Source: Pithys albifrons albifrons (lineage: Eukaryota > Chordata > Aves > Passeriformes > Thamnophilidae). From it: a stretch of 64,000 nt of DNA. Position numbers and translations under genes: made by a program. The DNA lies in contig NC_092465.1 in assembly GCF_047495875.1 (NCBI RefSeq), positions 2,755,847-2,819,846 of the forward strand, given 5' to 3'. Under the pieces are notes generated by a model, which saw only the letters and a list, made by a program, of their open reading frames with translations, was not told where the DNA came from and searched no databases. Below, piece after piece: positions 53,176 through 64,000 of this stretch; the first letter of the stretch is position 1; every line of letters starts with the position of its first letter.

Positions 53176-55459
53176 GGAGAGGTCTCTGTGAACTCCTCCC
53201 AGCCAGTGGGATCGTCCCCATCATCATCTCCAGCTTTGGGTGTCCTGGAAAGCAGGAGAGAGAAAACACAGTTTTGGGCACAGCCCCTTGAGGAGCAGAA
53301 AGGATTGATGTGTCTCCATCCTTTCAGAGCTGGTTTATTTGGGATAAATCAGGTTTTAGGGGAAGCAAAAGGGAATCCAGCTGGTGATTTTACAGCTCAG
53401 GGGCTGCAGGAGGGACTCCATGGGCAAATTTTACAGCTTGGTGTCTCAAAACCTTAAAAAAAAAAGGGGGGTTTATTTGAAGAAAACACTGACCAGGAGA
53501 CAACCCAGCTCAGGAATCCACAGGAAAAACAATTACTGCTCAGTTGGGTGATATATTGAGTACCAGTCCAAGGTGGTCCTTTGAAATTTTGCCTTTTATG
53601 AAAAATAAATTAAAACACTGAGTCTGACAACTTGGATTTACAGGAGGCAGCGACCAAACCAGTTTATTTAAAACTTACTCAATTTATTCAGGTCTCCCAG
53701 GAGGAGTTTGAAGCATCTTGGTAAGCTCAGACATAGAGAAAAAAAAAAAGCAGGAATTCCATTTCATAGATTCCTACCCAACCTGGAACACAATTCATCC
53801 CTTTCCCACCATCCCACACAGCACTTGGTCTGATTAGTTCCATTTGTTTAGTCCTGCAGTTCCTCCACGTGATGTTTTGATTTCCACATACATTGATAAG
53901 GAGCAGAAATATTTGGAGTTCTGTTTCATGCAGAAATGCCACAATGTTAGAAAAACCTGCTCAAATGACTTCATTTCTGCACCAGATCTGTGTGTGATGA
54001 GTCAGCAGAGGCACTAATTGGGAAAAGAAGTCTGTGCCTTGCCAAATTAAGAGATTAGGGAGAGTCTCCATCAGCTAAAAGCACCAAACCTGTTGCCAAA
54101 CTCTACTTTTAATAAAAAAACAACCAATTCATCTGCAGAAAATAGGAGGGAATTGGAGGGGAAAGGGGGTTTTAAAAAAATGGAAAAATTATAGTCTTGC
54201 TTATTAGAAACTGTTATAGACCTGAGAAGTTGCAGAGTGAAAATAAAGGAGTTGGGGTGGAAAGGAAAAGGTGTTTTTTGCCCTTTTTTCTGTGTGAGGT
54301 GAATGTAACTTTTATCAGCCTCAGAGTCAAGAGGATTGTCAGGGGTTTATTCCTCTCTTTGTTTCACTGAAAATTACACATTTCAAGCCTCAAACCCAAC
54401 TTTATAATTTTTTTTTCCTCTTTTTCCTGTGAAAAATAAAGGTTTGAGGCTTAAAACAGCAAATCCTGGACAGGAATCCACCCGGAATCCTGTTGAGAAG
54501 GTGCTCCCCATTCAGCCCATTGACTGTTCTGTTTTAGCAGCAATCCCATCAATAATTCCCCTGGAGGATTCCAGGGCTGCAGGAGGTGCCTGTCAGGACA
54601 GAGATTTTATTGCTTTTCTTCATCTGGGTCTGATTGAAAACTTTTCTGGAAAATTACCAGTACAATAAATATCTGAGGCACATTTTTTTCCTTTTTTTTT
54701 TTTCCCCATCTCAAGACTTTAATAATTTCCTCTTTCCCATTTCTTCTCTTCTCACTTCCCACAAAAGCCTGAAATTTTAACAGCTGTTTCTTGCCTTTCC
54801 TTTTCCTTCCAGCCTTTTCCTGGAGTAGAAGGATGGAATGAAATGCCACAAAGTTTTGGAACAAGCTCTGCCTACAGGTCTGTGTTGCAGTCCAGTTTCA
54901 AACAATGACCTTAAAGCCATAATTGAGCAATTTCAGTTATTTGAAACTTTATTTGAAGGGCCAGAAGGGTGGTGTGATGTGGCAGAGATGTTGCTTGTTG
55001 GCCAAGGATTGTCTGGAGTAAATTCCTGCCTGTTCCTGGAACAGAGTGAATTCCTGTTTTGGGCAGTACAATTTTCCATGTTGGTCATGAAGGGATTGGG
55101 ATCTTCTTCCTCCCAGGCCGTGGTTCTGTAGCACAAATCCACAGTCAGATGTTTCTGGATGGTTTCTCCTCAATTCCTGAAATTCTCCTTGGCTGACAAT
55201 TTCAGAACGTGGTTTCTCTAATTGGTGTCATCTCCAAGGCTCATCCCAGAAGAATTTGGATTCCTTGCTAAATCCAGAAGCTGGACTTGTGTTGCTAAAC
55301 CAGGAGGAACATTTTACTGGATGAAAAACACTGTTGTGTTGTGACCAGATTCCAGGATCCTGGTCCAGCTCTGAGGGGAAGTTTCAAAACCAAAGCACTT
55401 CTGGGACAGAGGCTTTCAAAGATGGTCTATGAAGGACATCCAGAATTAATCTCATGAAA
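53176..55459. other. Unique stretch; candidate element at 53970-54160
   Basis: No gene or repeat family was recognised. 53970-54160 holds GATGAGTCAGCAGAGGCACT (an AP-1/MAF-like TGAGTCAGCA) and CACTAATTGGG in repeat-free context. A-runs occur near 53457 and T-runs near 54690. Confidence 0.45.
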
Positions 55460-55948
55460 TGACACTCCAGGTGATGTCAGTGTGGGGTGAAACACTCCAA
55501 GTGATGTCAGTGTGGGGTGAGACACTCCAAGTGATGTCAGAGTGGGGTGAGACACTCCAAGTGATGTCAGTGTGGACCAAAATACTCCAAGTGATGTCAG
55601 TGTGGAGAAAAACACTCCAAGTGATGTCAGAGTGGGGTGAAACACTCCAAGTGATGTCAGTGTGGGGTGAGACACTCCAAGTGATGTCAGAGTGGGGTGA
55701 GACACTCCAAGTGATGTCAGTGTGGGGTGAAACACTCCAAGTGATGTCAGAGTGGGGTGAAACACTCTGAGTGATGTCAGTGTGGGGTGAGACACTCCAA
55801 GTGATGTCAGTGTGGGGTGAAACACTCTGAGTGATGTCAGCGTGGGGTGAGACACTCCAAGTGATGTCAGTGTGGACCAAAACACTCCAAGTGATGTCAG
55901 TGTGGGGTGAGACACTCCAAGTGATGTCAGAGTGGGGTGAAACACTCC
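55460..55948. repeat. 30-bp minisatellite with CRE-like octamer
   Basis: About 16 copies of exactly 30 bp (ACACTCCAAGTGATGTCAGT plus GTGGGGTGAG) in perfect register. Each carries TGATGTCA, one base from the CRE palindrome TGACGTCA. Variants: GTCAGAG versus GTCAGTG, and GGGGTGA versus GGACCAA. Because 30 is divisible by three, frames up to 172 codons are open on both strands. Not considered genes. Confidence 0.97.
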
Positions 55949-56558
55949 CTCAGTAGTTCTGCTGCTGAACTGGGACCGGCAGCACCTTCCTTGCTGCCAG
56001 GTGATGAAGTTCCTTAATTACAGCCCCAGCTGGAATGGGGACTCTTTGGGAACTGAAAGGAGTCCATATGAGCACTTACACCATCAGGAAATATAAATAC
56101 TTTATTTATTCATCGGGCAACTCCCATTCTCCTCCTTTGGGGCCTCGCTGGACACTTGTGCTGTCTCAATCCACCCTCAATTCCAAACCTGTGGTTTAAT
56201 TTACCACAGAGCCTTTCAAAACAATTCTGTTTGCTGTCTTGAAGTGCCTGTTTTCTCTGTTGTGTTTAATTAAAATCCAAGGCTGCTGCTGCTCTCGGAG
56301 ACTCGAGCTTGGGTTGGGGAACGCAACAATCTTGGCAGGGAACAGCTCTCGGTGATGAGACAGCCCTGCCATTGCTGCCACAGATTGCAGACGTTTCTCT
56401 GCTGAGCTTTGGAGGCTCCACAGTCCAACAGCTGCAGAGGAGCTGGAAAGGAGCCTGGGAAGGGAGGTTGGAGGGGCTGGGGGTTGAAGGGGAGTATTTA
56501 CCAATCCAAAGATGCTGTCAGGAGGTTTGGTTGGGTTTAAAGGCAGAGCAGCCTCTTG
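55949..56558. other. Unique stretch
   Basis: Nothing recognised. Confidence 0.5.
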
Positions 56559-56817
56559 GATGGTTTGTGTTGGAAAAGCCCTTGGAGATCATGGAGTCCA
56601 ACCATCCCCCAGCACTGCGCAGGCCACCACTGACCATGTCCCCAAGTGCCACATCCACAGGGCTGTGAAACCCCTCTAGGGGTGGGGACTCCAGACTTCC
56701 CTGGGCAGCCCCTCCCAGTGCCTGACCACTCTTTCCATGCAGGAATTTCTGCTGCTGTCCCACCTGCCCCTGCCCTGGCCAGCCTGAGGCCGTGCCCTCT
56801 CCTCGTTGTGTGCCTTG
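56559..56817 (-). mobile_element. CR1 LINE, diverged subfamily, first of a tandem group
   Basis: GATGGTTTGTGTTGGAAAAG, GTCCAACCATCCCCCAGCAC, ACCACTGACCATGTCCCCAA, GTGCCACATCCACAGGGCTG, to CCGTGCCCTCTCCTCGTTGT. Confidence 0.9.
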
Positions 56818-56845
56818 GAATTCTGGGATCACTAAGTTTGGAAAA

Positions 56846-56922
56846 GACTGGAGTTGGACCAAGGGTTGGACTTGATGATCTCAGAGGTCTTTTCCAACCA
56901 AATCCATTCTATGATTCTGTGA
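56846..56922 (+). mobile_element. CR1 3' end fragment in opposite orientation
   Basis: GGAGTTGGACCAAGGGTTGG, CTTGATGATCTCAGAGGTCT, tail CCATTCTATGATTCTGTGAC. It is a young-subfamily 77-bp 3' end lying between two minus-strand older copies. Confidence 0.9.
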
Positions 56923-57280
56923 CCTTGAGATCTTTGAGTCCAACCATCCCCCCTGCTCTGCTAAAGCCACCACTGACCATGCCCCCAAGTGCCACATCCA
57001 CAGGGCTTTGAAACCCCTCCAGGGATGGGGATCCACCACTGTCCTGAACTGGACAACCCTTTCCATGGAGAAACTTCCCCAATATCCAGCCGGCACCTGC
57101 CCTGGCCCAGCCTGAGGCTGTGCCCTCTCCTCCTGTCCCTGTGCCCTGGAGCAGAGCCCGACCCTCATCTGGATCCATCAGGGGATTGCAGAGCCAGAAG
57201 GTGCCCCCCGAGCCTCCTTTTCTCCAGCTGAGGCCCCCCAGCTCCATCAGCTGCTCCTCACAGGACTTGTGCTCTTCCAA
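56923..57280 (-). mobile_element. CR1 LINE, diverged subfamily
   Basis: GAGATCTTTGAGTCCAACCA, ACCACTGACCATGCCCCCAA, CACCTGCCCTGGCCCAGCCT, CCTCCTTTTCTCCAGCTGAG, ending TCACAGGACTTGTGCTCTTC. Confidence 0.92.
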
Positions 57281-57356
57281 ATAGGATTGGGAAAATGTGA
57301 CTTTTTACTAGTTATAAATTACAAAGCTTGACTTGATTCTCCAGAAAGGGAGTTAG

Positions 57357-57685
57357 AATCATAGAATCCTAGAATGGATTGGGTTGGAAAAGACCTCCAG
57401 GATCATCAAGTCCAACCCTTGGGCCAACTCCAGTCCCTTTACCAGATCATGGCACTCAGTGCCACGGCCAAGCTCAGCTGAAAAACCTCCAGGGATGGAG
57501 AATCCACCCCCTCTCTGGGCAGCCCATTCCAATCCCTGAGCACTCTCTCTGCAAAGAATTTCTTTCTCATCTCCAACTTCAATTTCCCCTGGCAGAGCTT
57601 GAGCCCATCGTGCCCCCTTGTCCTATTGCTGAGTGCCTGGGAGAAGAGACCAACCCCCACCTGGCCAGAACTTCCCTTCAGGAAG
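57357..57685 (-). mobile_element. CR1 LINE, young subfamily
   Basis: AATCATAGAATCCTAGAATG at the left, GGGCCAACTCCAGTCCCTTT, ORF2 C-terminal region to CAGAACTTCCCTTCAGGAAG. Confidence 0.95.
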
Positions 57686-57879
57686 TTAATTGGTTTGAGG
57701 AAGAGAAGGCTTGAAAAAAAAAGAAAATACTTGAAAATAATTTCCCCTGAATATTGAGATGCTGAGCTTTGCTCTTTGACCAGTGGAGCTGCAGATGTTG
57801 GCTTTGCCCACCCCTCTGCCCAGAGGATTGTCCAGCTGGGAGCTGAGCTCCTGCTGCCCTGCCCCATGGCTTTGACAGT
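57686..57879. other. Short unique stretch
   Basis: Nothing recognised. Confidence 0.5.
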
Positions 57880-58175
57880 CACAGAATCACAGGATGGGTT
57901 GGGTTGGGAGGGACATTAAAGCTCATCTTATCTCCCTGTCCCATGGGCAGGGACACCTCCCACCAGCCCAGGTTGCTCCAGCCTGGCCTTGGAAACTCCC
58001 AGAGATGGACCCAGGGGCAGCCACAGTTTCTCTGCCCAACCTGTGCCAGGGCCTGCCCACCCTCACATGGAGGAATCTCTCCCTAATCTCTAATTTAACC
58101 CTGTCCTATGTCATTTTGAAGCCATTCCCCCTTGTCCTGTCATGACCCTCTCAGTTCCCTTGAAAGCCCCTGTCA
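57880..58175 (-). mobile_element. CR1 LINE, older subfamily
   Basis: CACAGAATCACAGGATGGGT, GGGACACCTCCCACCAGCCC, GCCATTCCCCCTTGTCCTGT, to CTTGAAAGCCCCTGTCAGGT. Closest in type to the copy at 1138. Confidence 0.92.
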
Positions 58176-60043
58176 GGTACTGAAATACTTTAATTAATTA
58201 AAGCACCCCCAGATCGAAGCAGGACTGAAAACTTCTGGTTTTTTTTTTTATCTCCAGCCATGGAGTTGCACATCTTTGCAGACCCTCATTAATGTGGAGA
58301 ACCTGTGCTCCCATAATATGCATAATATTAATATTAGTAACAGCACTGGGAGCTGAGCACTGCTATCATTAATTAGATGTCATTAATTAGAGCAGGGCCC
58401 TTGGGATGCCAACAGATCCTTCCCCATAATTCATGTGGGAAAAGGTGAGTGGATGGGCCTTGCTGGTACCACCTGGAATGGGGAGAATGGTGGTGGAAAT
58501 TCATGACTTTCCCCTTCCAGAAATGCAAACCATTGGTGGTCCCAGGTTGGGGTGAAACTGGTCACCTCTCTGAGCTGCAGGGGCAGGTTCTCAGCAGAAA
58601 ATTGTTGTGATCCCTCATCTCCATCTTTATTCCATGGACAGACACAAAAAATAGGAATATAACTGAATAAACCCCTGAACTCCCTTCAGTGCAGGACTCA
58701 TTTTTGAGACCTTCTGTCTGTCTTCCCTTCTCCATTCCATCCTGAGCTTGTTCCCTGCTGCCAAATTCCTTCTGAGGCTTTTCAGACGCCTCAAGATCCA
58801 GAGATTCATTATCCTCTTACTCATTTTTTTTTCACAGAACAATATTTTGACCAGTTTAATCATCTGCATGGAGAGTGTGGAAGTCTTGGCAGCTACTTGG
58901 CATACTAAGATAGATTCCCAAAAAGACCAGATATGCTTCTGAAATGTTGGAGAAGAAGAGAGGATGTGTAATTTGCTTATTAATCATGTAGGAGAACAGA
59001 GTAATGTCTCTGCTCCTCACTCACTCCTCTCCCTCTCCTCAAATTCTTTCTCGCCTGATTATCCCAATCACTCAGATATGAATCCCTGCCTTGTTGTTTC
59101 ACGTGGAATTGGCTCCAAGTTGTCTTTGGGAATGCAAAATGAGTTCCTTAAATGTTGGGCTCAGTTATTCTGTGTTTTTGTGGCTTCAAATGAAGTTATA
59201 CCAGTGTTGTTTTCTTTGTTTCTCAGTTTATGTAATCTTAAATCTGAGCAGGGTAAAGCTCAAGCACAGAAGTGATGAACAACTTTTTAACCAGATCCTT
59301 ATTTTTCCTCTCTTTATTCCTTGAAAAAACAGGGAACTTTACACTCAGGCAAGTCCTGTGACCTTTGTTGTCTTCACTGGTCATGGTGATGCTGATGCTC
59401 TTTTAACACTTAAATTTACAGTATTTTTGCTGAGCTGAACAGGACTCCTTTAGAGAGTTGGATCCCTCTTGGTGAGAAATCCAAGAGAAACCCAGCCTGG
59501 ATCAGACAGTCAGGTGGGATGGGGTGGTGTGAAATAACCCCCCATGCCCAGAGCTCGCTGTTGTGTGTCCTCTGGGTCTGCCCAGACAGGCAAGGAGCAG
59601 TGCAGAGAGGGATTATCCCAACATATTTCCAATCCATATGTTTATTCCTCCTTCCTCACAAGGTGGCAGCTTGTATGGAGTGAAAAAAAAAAAAGGTGCA
59701 ACAGGCTCAGATCTTGTAAAAGCTGGAATGTTCTGGAACAGGAGTCTCCTTGCTATTGGCCTGGCTTGGAGCTGAATTTCCTCTGCTCTGCTTTGTGTGG
59801 GAACCTTCCCCTTTGGGAGCTGCAGGTTTCGAGCAGAATCTGAAGCAGGGACTGAGCAGAGGTCACTCCATCCAGCTGGGAAATGCACAGGGAGAAGGGA
59901 GGAGGGATGAGAGGAAGGAGTGGCAGCTCCTGGGTTATTCCTGCCTTTCAGGTCAGTGGATTCTTAACTTGAGAGGGGAGTTTTAAGTGGGTTTAGACAC
60001 ATTTGGGGCAAAGGGAGTTTGGTGGGTGTAGAAGGCACTTAAT
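58176..60043. other. Unique stretch; candidate element at 58290-58440
   Basis: No gene was recognised. 58290-58440 has ATATGCATAATATTAATATT and two close ATTAATTAGA motifs (near 58367 and 58382) in unique context. It is a possible homeodomain-bound element, untested. Confidence 0.45.
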
Positions 60044-60186
60044 GAATCATAATCATGGAATGGTTTGGGTTGGGGGAGACCTTAAAGCCCAGCCAGTGCC
60101 ACCCCCTGCCATGGGCAGGGACACCTCCCACCAACCCAGGTTGTTCCAAATCCCATCCAACTTGGCCTTGGGCACTTCCAGGGTTG
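60044..60186 (-). mobile_element. CR1 LINE, older subfamily, short
   Basis: AATCATAATCATGGAATGGT, GCCACCCCCTGCCATGGGCA, GGACACCTCCCACCAACCCA to GGGCACTTCCAGGG. Confidence 0.93.
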
Positions 60187-60814
60187 TCTCAGTTCTGATA
60201 ATAAGCCATAATTCTCTTTAAGACACTATTAAAGCTTCAAATAATTGCTGGGCACTTCTGTTGGTGGGGCCACAGAGGGTGACCTGGAGTTGGTGTTTTC
60301 TGCTCTCCCAGTGGGAAGTTTCCCCCCAAAGCCAACTCTTGTGGATTCAACAAACTTTACCAAAGATGTCAGGGAGAATTCCAAAGCTCGTGTTTGTCGC
60401 AAGATTTTATGAAAGAAACGGTTCAGTGCCAGTGAATTTGTCAGGAGCTGCATCTGTTTATTTCTGGATGTCTCACCTGGAATCCGTCTTTCAGTTGCAA
60501 TCCTGGGGCCTCTTCGAGAAATATTCCTCCAAATTCCAGTGATTACTCATGGATTCCTTTTTTTTTTATTTTTTTTTGAGGTGCAAATGTATAATTTATA
60601 ACGAATTTCTCTCCCTTTTTGTGGCATTATTTCCCTTTTTTAAAAAATCAAACTCAACTTCCCCAGTTTTGAGATGTTTCTGGAACTTTTTGAGGGTCAC
60701 AACTCTCTGCAGTTCCTGCTACAGAAAACACTGATGATCTCAGAAGTGTCACCTGTGCAGAGTTTGCAGCTCTGCCCTCCAGCCCCTTTGGAGCTTTGGT
60801 CATTCCCAGATCCA
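60187..60814. other. Unique stretch
   Basis: Nothing recognised; T-runs near 60560-60580. Confidence 0.5.
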
Positions 60815-62774
60815 GGAGCCCTGTTTAACTCCCAGTCCTGTTTTAACCCCAGTCCTGTTTTAACCCCAGCCCTGTTTAACTCCCAGTCCTGTTTTAACCC
60901 CAGTCCTGTTTTAACCCCAGTCCTGTTTTAACCCCAGCCCTGTTTAACTCCCAGTCCTGTTTTAACCCCAGCCCTGTTTAACTCCCAGTCCTGTTTTAAC
61001 CCCAGCCCTGTTTAACTCCAAGCCCTGTTTTAACCCCAGCCCTGTTTAACTCCCAGTCCTGTTTTAACCCCAGCCCTGTTTTAACCCCAGTCCTGTTTTA
61101 ACCCCAGCCCTGTTTAACTCCCAGTCCTGTTTTAACCCCAGCCCTGTTTAACTCCAAGCCCTGTTTTAACCCCAGCCCTGTTTAACTCCAAGCCCTGTTT
61201 TAACCCCAGCCCTGTTTAACTCCAAGTCCCATTTAAACTCTGAGCCCCGTTTTAGCTCTAAGTTCTGCTTAAACTCTGAGCCCTGTTTTAACTCCAAGTC
61301 CCATTTAAACTCCAAGCCCTGTTTTAACTTCCAACCCTGCTTTAACTCTGAGCCTTGTTTTAACCCCAGCCCTGTTTTAACCCCAGCCCTGTTTTAACCC
61401 CAGCCCTGTTTTAACCCCAGCCCTGTTTTAACCTCAGCCCTGTTTTAACCCCAGCCCTGTTTTAACCCCAGCCCTGTTTAACTCCAAGTCCTGTTTTAAC
61501 CCCAGCCCTGTTTTAACCCCAGCCCTGTTTTAACCCCAGCCCTGTTTAACTCCAAGTCCTGTTTTAACCCCAGCTCTGTTTAACTCCAAGTCCCATTTAA
61601 ACTCTGAGCCCTGTTTTAGCTCTAAGTTCTGCTTAAACTCCGAGCCCTGTTTTAACTCCCAGTCCCATTTAAACTCCAAGCCCTGTTTTAACTTCCAACC
61701 CTGCTTTAACTCTGAGCCTTGTTTTAACCCCAGCCCTGTTTTAACCCCAGCCCTGTTTTAACCCCAGTCCTGTTTAACTCCAAGTCCTGTTTTAACCCCA
61801 GTCCTGTTTAACTCCAAGTCCTGTTTTAACCCCAGCCCTGTTTTAACCCCAGCCCTGTTTTAACCCCGAGTCCTGTTTTAACCCCAGCCTTGTTTTAACC
61901 CTGAGCCCTGTTTTAACCCCAGCCCTGTTTTAACCCTGAGCCCTGTTTTAAGTCTGAGTCCCATTTAATCTCCGAGTCCCGTTTAAACTCGAAGCCCCAT
62001 TTAAACTCGAAGCCCCGTTTAAACTCCAAGCCCTGTTTTAACTCCAAGCCTTGTTTCAACTCCAACCCTTGTCTGAACTCCGAGCCCCGTTTTAACCCCG
62101 AGCCCTCTTTTAACTCCAAGCCCTGTTTTAACCCCAGCCCCGTTTTAACTCCGAGCCCTATTGAACTCCCAGCCCCGTTTTAACTCCCAGCCCGTTTAAA
62201 CTCTGAGCCCTGTTTTAACTCCAAGCCTTGTTTCAACTCCGACCCTTGCCTGAACTCCGAGCCCCCTTTTAACCCCGAGCCCTCTTTAACTCCAAGCCCT
62301 GTTTTAACTCCCAGCCCCGTTTTAACTCCGAGCCCTATTTAACTCCCAGTCCCGTTTAAACTCGGAGCCCTGTTTTAACTCCAAGCCTTGTTTCAACTCC
62401 GACCCTTATCTGAACTCGAGCCCGGCTTTAACTCCGAGCCCTCTTTAACTCCAAGCCCTGTTTTAACTCCCAGCCCCGTTTTAACTCCGAGCCCTCTTTA
62501 ACTCCAACCCCTGTTTTAATCCTGAGTCCCGTTTTAACTCCGAGCCCTCTTTAACTCCAAGCCCTGTTTTAACCCCAGCCCCGTTTAAACTCCGAGTCCT
62601 GTTTTAACTCCAAGCCTTGTTTCAACTCCGACACTTGTCTGAACTCGAGCCCCGTTTTAACCCCGAGCCCTCTTTAACTCCAACCCCTGTTTTAACCCCG
62701 AGCCCCGTTTTAACTCCGAGCCCTCTTTAACTCCAACCCCTGTTTTAACCCCGAGCCCCGTTTTAACTCCGAGC
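60815..62774. repeat. 17-bp minisatellite, about 2 kb, with CpG gradient
   Basis: The longest array here, roughly 110 copies of CCCTGTTTTAACCCCAG and variants (TTTAACTCC, TTTAAACTC). The left half is CpG-free (CCCTG, CCCAG). From about 61970 rightward, CCCCGTTTTAACTCCGAGC forms appear and CpGs become frequent. The right end runs into a CpG-rich unique segment. A longer composite block of several units (with CCCATTTAAACTC and CTTCCAACCCTGC) is duplicated at about 61210-61360 and 61570-61720. Confidence 0.96.
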
Positions 62775-63364
62775 TCCGCGATCCGTCTGAGGACGCCTCG
62801 TTTTTGTGTCGGCTCTGCGAGCGCAGGAGCAGAAAAAAAAAAGGCTTTTACGTCGAAAAGGATTGCGAAGAAAGGTCTCAAAGCTGTTCTGCTCGCCTGG
62901 CACAGGGACTCACTTGGACTAGTTCAGCTCAGACTTCTGGCAGCTCGTTAAGCTCCGGGTGGCTGAGATGACTTTTCTTACGTTCCCTGCGCAATAATTT
63001 CCTGCGAGTGTTCTTTGTGTCTCTAAGTCACAGATGCCACGTTACTCTTCAGTTTGAAGTCATCATCCTGTCTTTGTGGGCATTTTAGTGTACCTGGATG
63101 GCAGGAAAAAATGCTTTATTTTTATCTTATTTTTCATATTTTCCTCCCATAAATGTGAGGGTATTTTCCTCCAAATACCTGACCACAAAGCTGCAAACTG
63201 AACCGTGGCAAATACAAGATATTTACTGAGCAAAACCCCTTGAAAGATCCTTTTAAATGTTTCTATACATTAAAAGTTGGCTCTGCTGGGTTGTCCAGTG
63301 CATTCTCAGGGTAATAATTGAATTTTTACTCGGTAGGGATGGGTGGCATTGCTGCCCACGAAAT
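62775..63364. other. Unique stretch, CpG-rich at its left edge
   Basis: 62775-63000 contains closely spaced CpGs (GATCCGTCTGAGGACGCCTC, GTGTCGGCTCTGCGAGCGCA, ACGTCGAAAAGGATTGCGAA). It may be an undermethylated patch, but no promoter elements or exon are evident. Confidence 0.45.
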
Positions 63365-63417
63365 GGGATGATCTGTCGTGTCCCTTCACCCCAAACCAGC
63401 CTGGAATTCTGTGATTT
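63365..63417 (+). mobile_element. Possible CR1 3' tail fragment
   Basis: ATGGGATGATCTGTCGTGTC, CCTTCACCCCAAACCAGCCT and GGAATTCTGTGATTT resemble a decayed CR1 3' end. Confidence 0.5.
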
Positions 63418-63714
63418 AAAATGAAGATAATAATGACAATAAACAACCCCTGGCACTTCCCTCTGTCAGCAGCACTCCCAAGTGTGCAGGAGCCACTGTC
63501 AGGTGCTGTCATGCTCCCTAATGACTCTAATCCATCACGAGGAGCCATCAGCTTGGGAATGAAATATTGCCCTGGGGGTGTGGAGATTGATGGCCACGGC
63601 CTGTTTATGGATTGCACTGCAAGAAAAATGAACAAAAAAATTTAAAAAAAAAGATTAATTTTTTTGCAAGCTGATAGCACCGTGATAACTGATTCCAAAT
63701 CTGCCATTTTCCTT

Positions 63715-63745
<31 letters not shown>

Positions 63746-64000
63746 GTTCTGTGTCATGTGGCTGCAACAGAGGAAGGCACAGAAAATATGGTGTTGTTGT
63801 GCAAAAGCCAAATTCACATTCTTTTTCCTTCCCATATGTTTTTCGGTGCATTAAATATTTAAAGCAGTGTCATCCCTCCTCAGAAGTGAATATACCTGTC
63901 AGCTCACCCCTATCAGCCCTTCACCTCTCAATCCTTCTTGTCTTTTGAACAGCCCTGACTTCTGCAGCAGGAAAATCTGTTGGAAATGAGGGGGGGAAAG
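63418..64000. other. Unique stretch with A/T runs
   Basis: A-runs near 63640 and T-runs at 63711-63742. No gene was recognised; continues beyond the window. Confidence 0.5.

Noticed and set aside
55460..55948. Possible CRISPR array because of the regular 30-bp period
   Set aside because: There are no variable spacers between repeats; it is a continuous tandem repeat in a vertebrate context.
62775..63000. CpG-island promoter
   Set aside because: The CpG-rich part is only about 200 bp, with no TATA, initiator or downstream exon that I can support.

Overview
The window reads as non-coding vertebrate nuclear DNA from a bird. The evidence is about 35-40 copies or fragments of the avian CR1 LINE, all recognisable by the CR1 3' end (a TTCCAACCCA-type motif followed by an ATTCTATG-type octamer tail). 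CR1 makes up roughly 13 kb, about a fifth of the window (my estimate by summing intervals). That load fits birds with expanded CR1, such as woodpeckers and relatives. One tRNA-Ile-derived SINE with a CR1-type tail (about 42440-42575) resembles a family described from passerines. I cannot settle the lineage from sequence alone. I found no convincing protein-coding exon, host RNA gene, LTR retrovirus or CRISPR array. Nearly all long open frames lie in tandem arrays or in remnants of CR1 ORF2.

Layout: 0-10 kb has minisatellites (47-bp, 17-bp and 31-bp classes) and CR1 copies. 10-20 kb has a CR1 whose own 3' UTR is tandemly amplified, then 20-bp and 15-bp minisatellites. 20-30 kb has compound CR1s, an E-box-like CAGGTG array, an inverted CR1-plus-flank pair, and 24-bp and 46/52-bp arrays. 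30-40 kb has young CR1s, including the longest copy with the reverse-transcriptase FADD motif (37285-38452), an AT-rich higher-order array and a 0.6-kb polypyrimidine tract. 40-50 kb has a 294-codon non-repeat open frame, a 78-bp coding-compatible array, the SINE, a homeodomain-site-rich unique block (46775-47245) and 1.8 kb of purine-rich repeats. 50-64 kb has a (TTTTTGTTTTGC)-type array, CR1 copies with a perfect 38-bp-arm palindrome, a 30-bp array with CRE-like octamers, and a 2-kb 17-bp array that becomes CpG-rich towards its right end.

Tandem and simple repeats cover roughly another fifth to a quarter of the window. The remaining unique DNA includes several AT-rich islands with TAATTA-type motifs that could be conserved regulatory elements. 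The setting looks intergenic or intronic.

The most unusual signal is the behaviour of CR1. Several copies share a fold-back 3' UTR variant, share a CR1-to-CR1 junction at the same base of the element, and in two copies share identical 32-bp repeats around the insert. This suggests a composite, hairpin-bearing CR1 variant that was itself copied.
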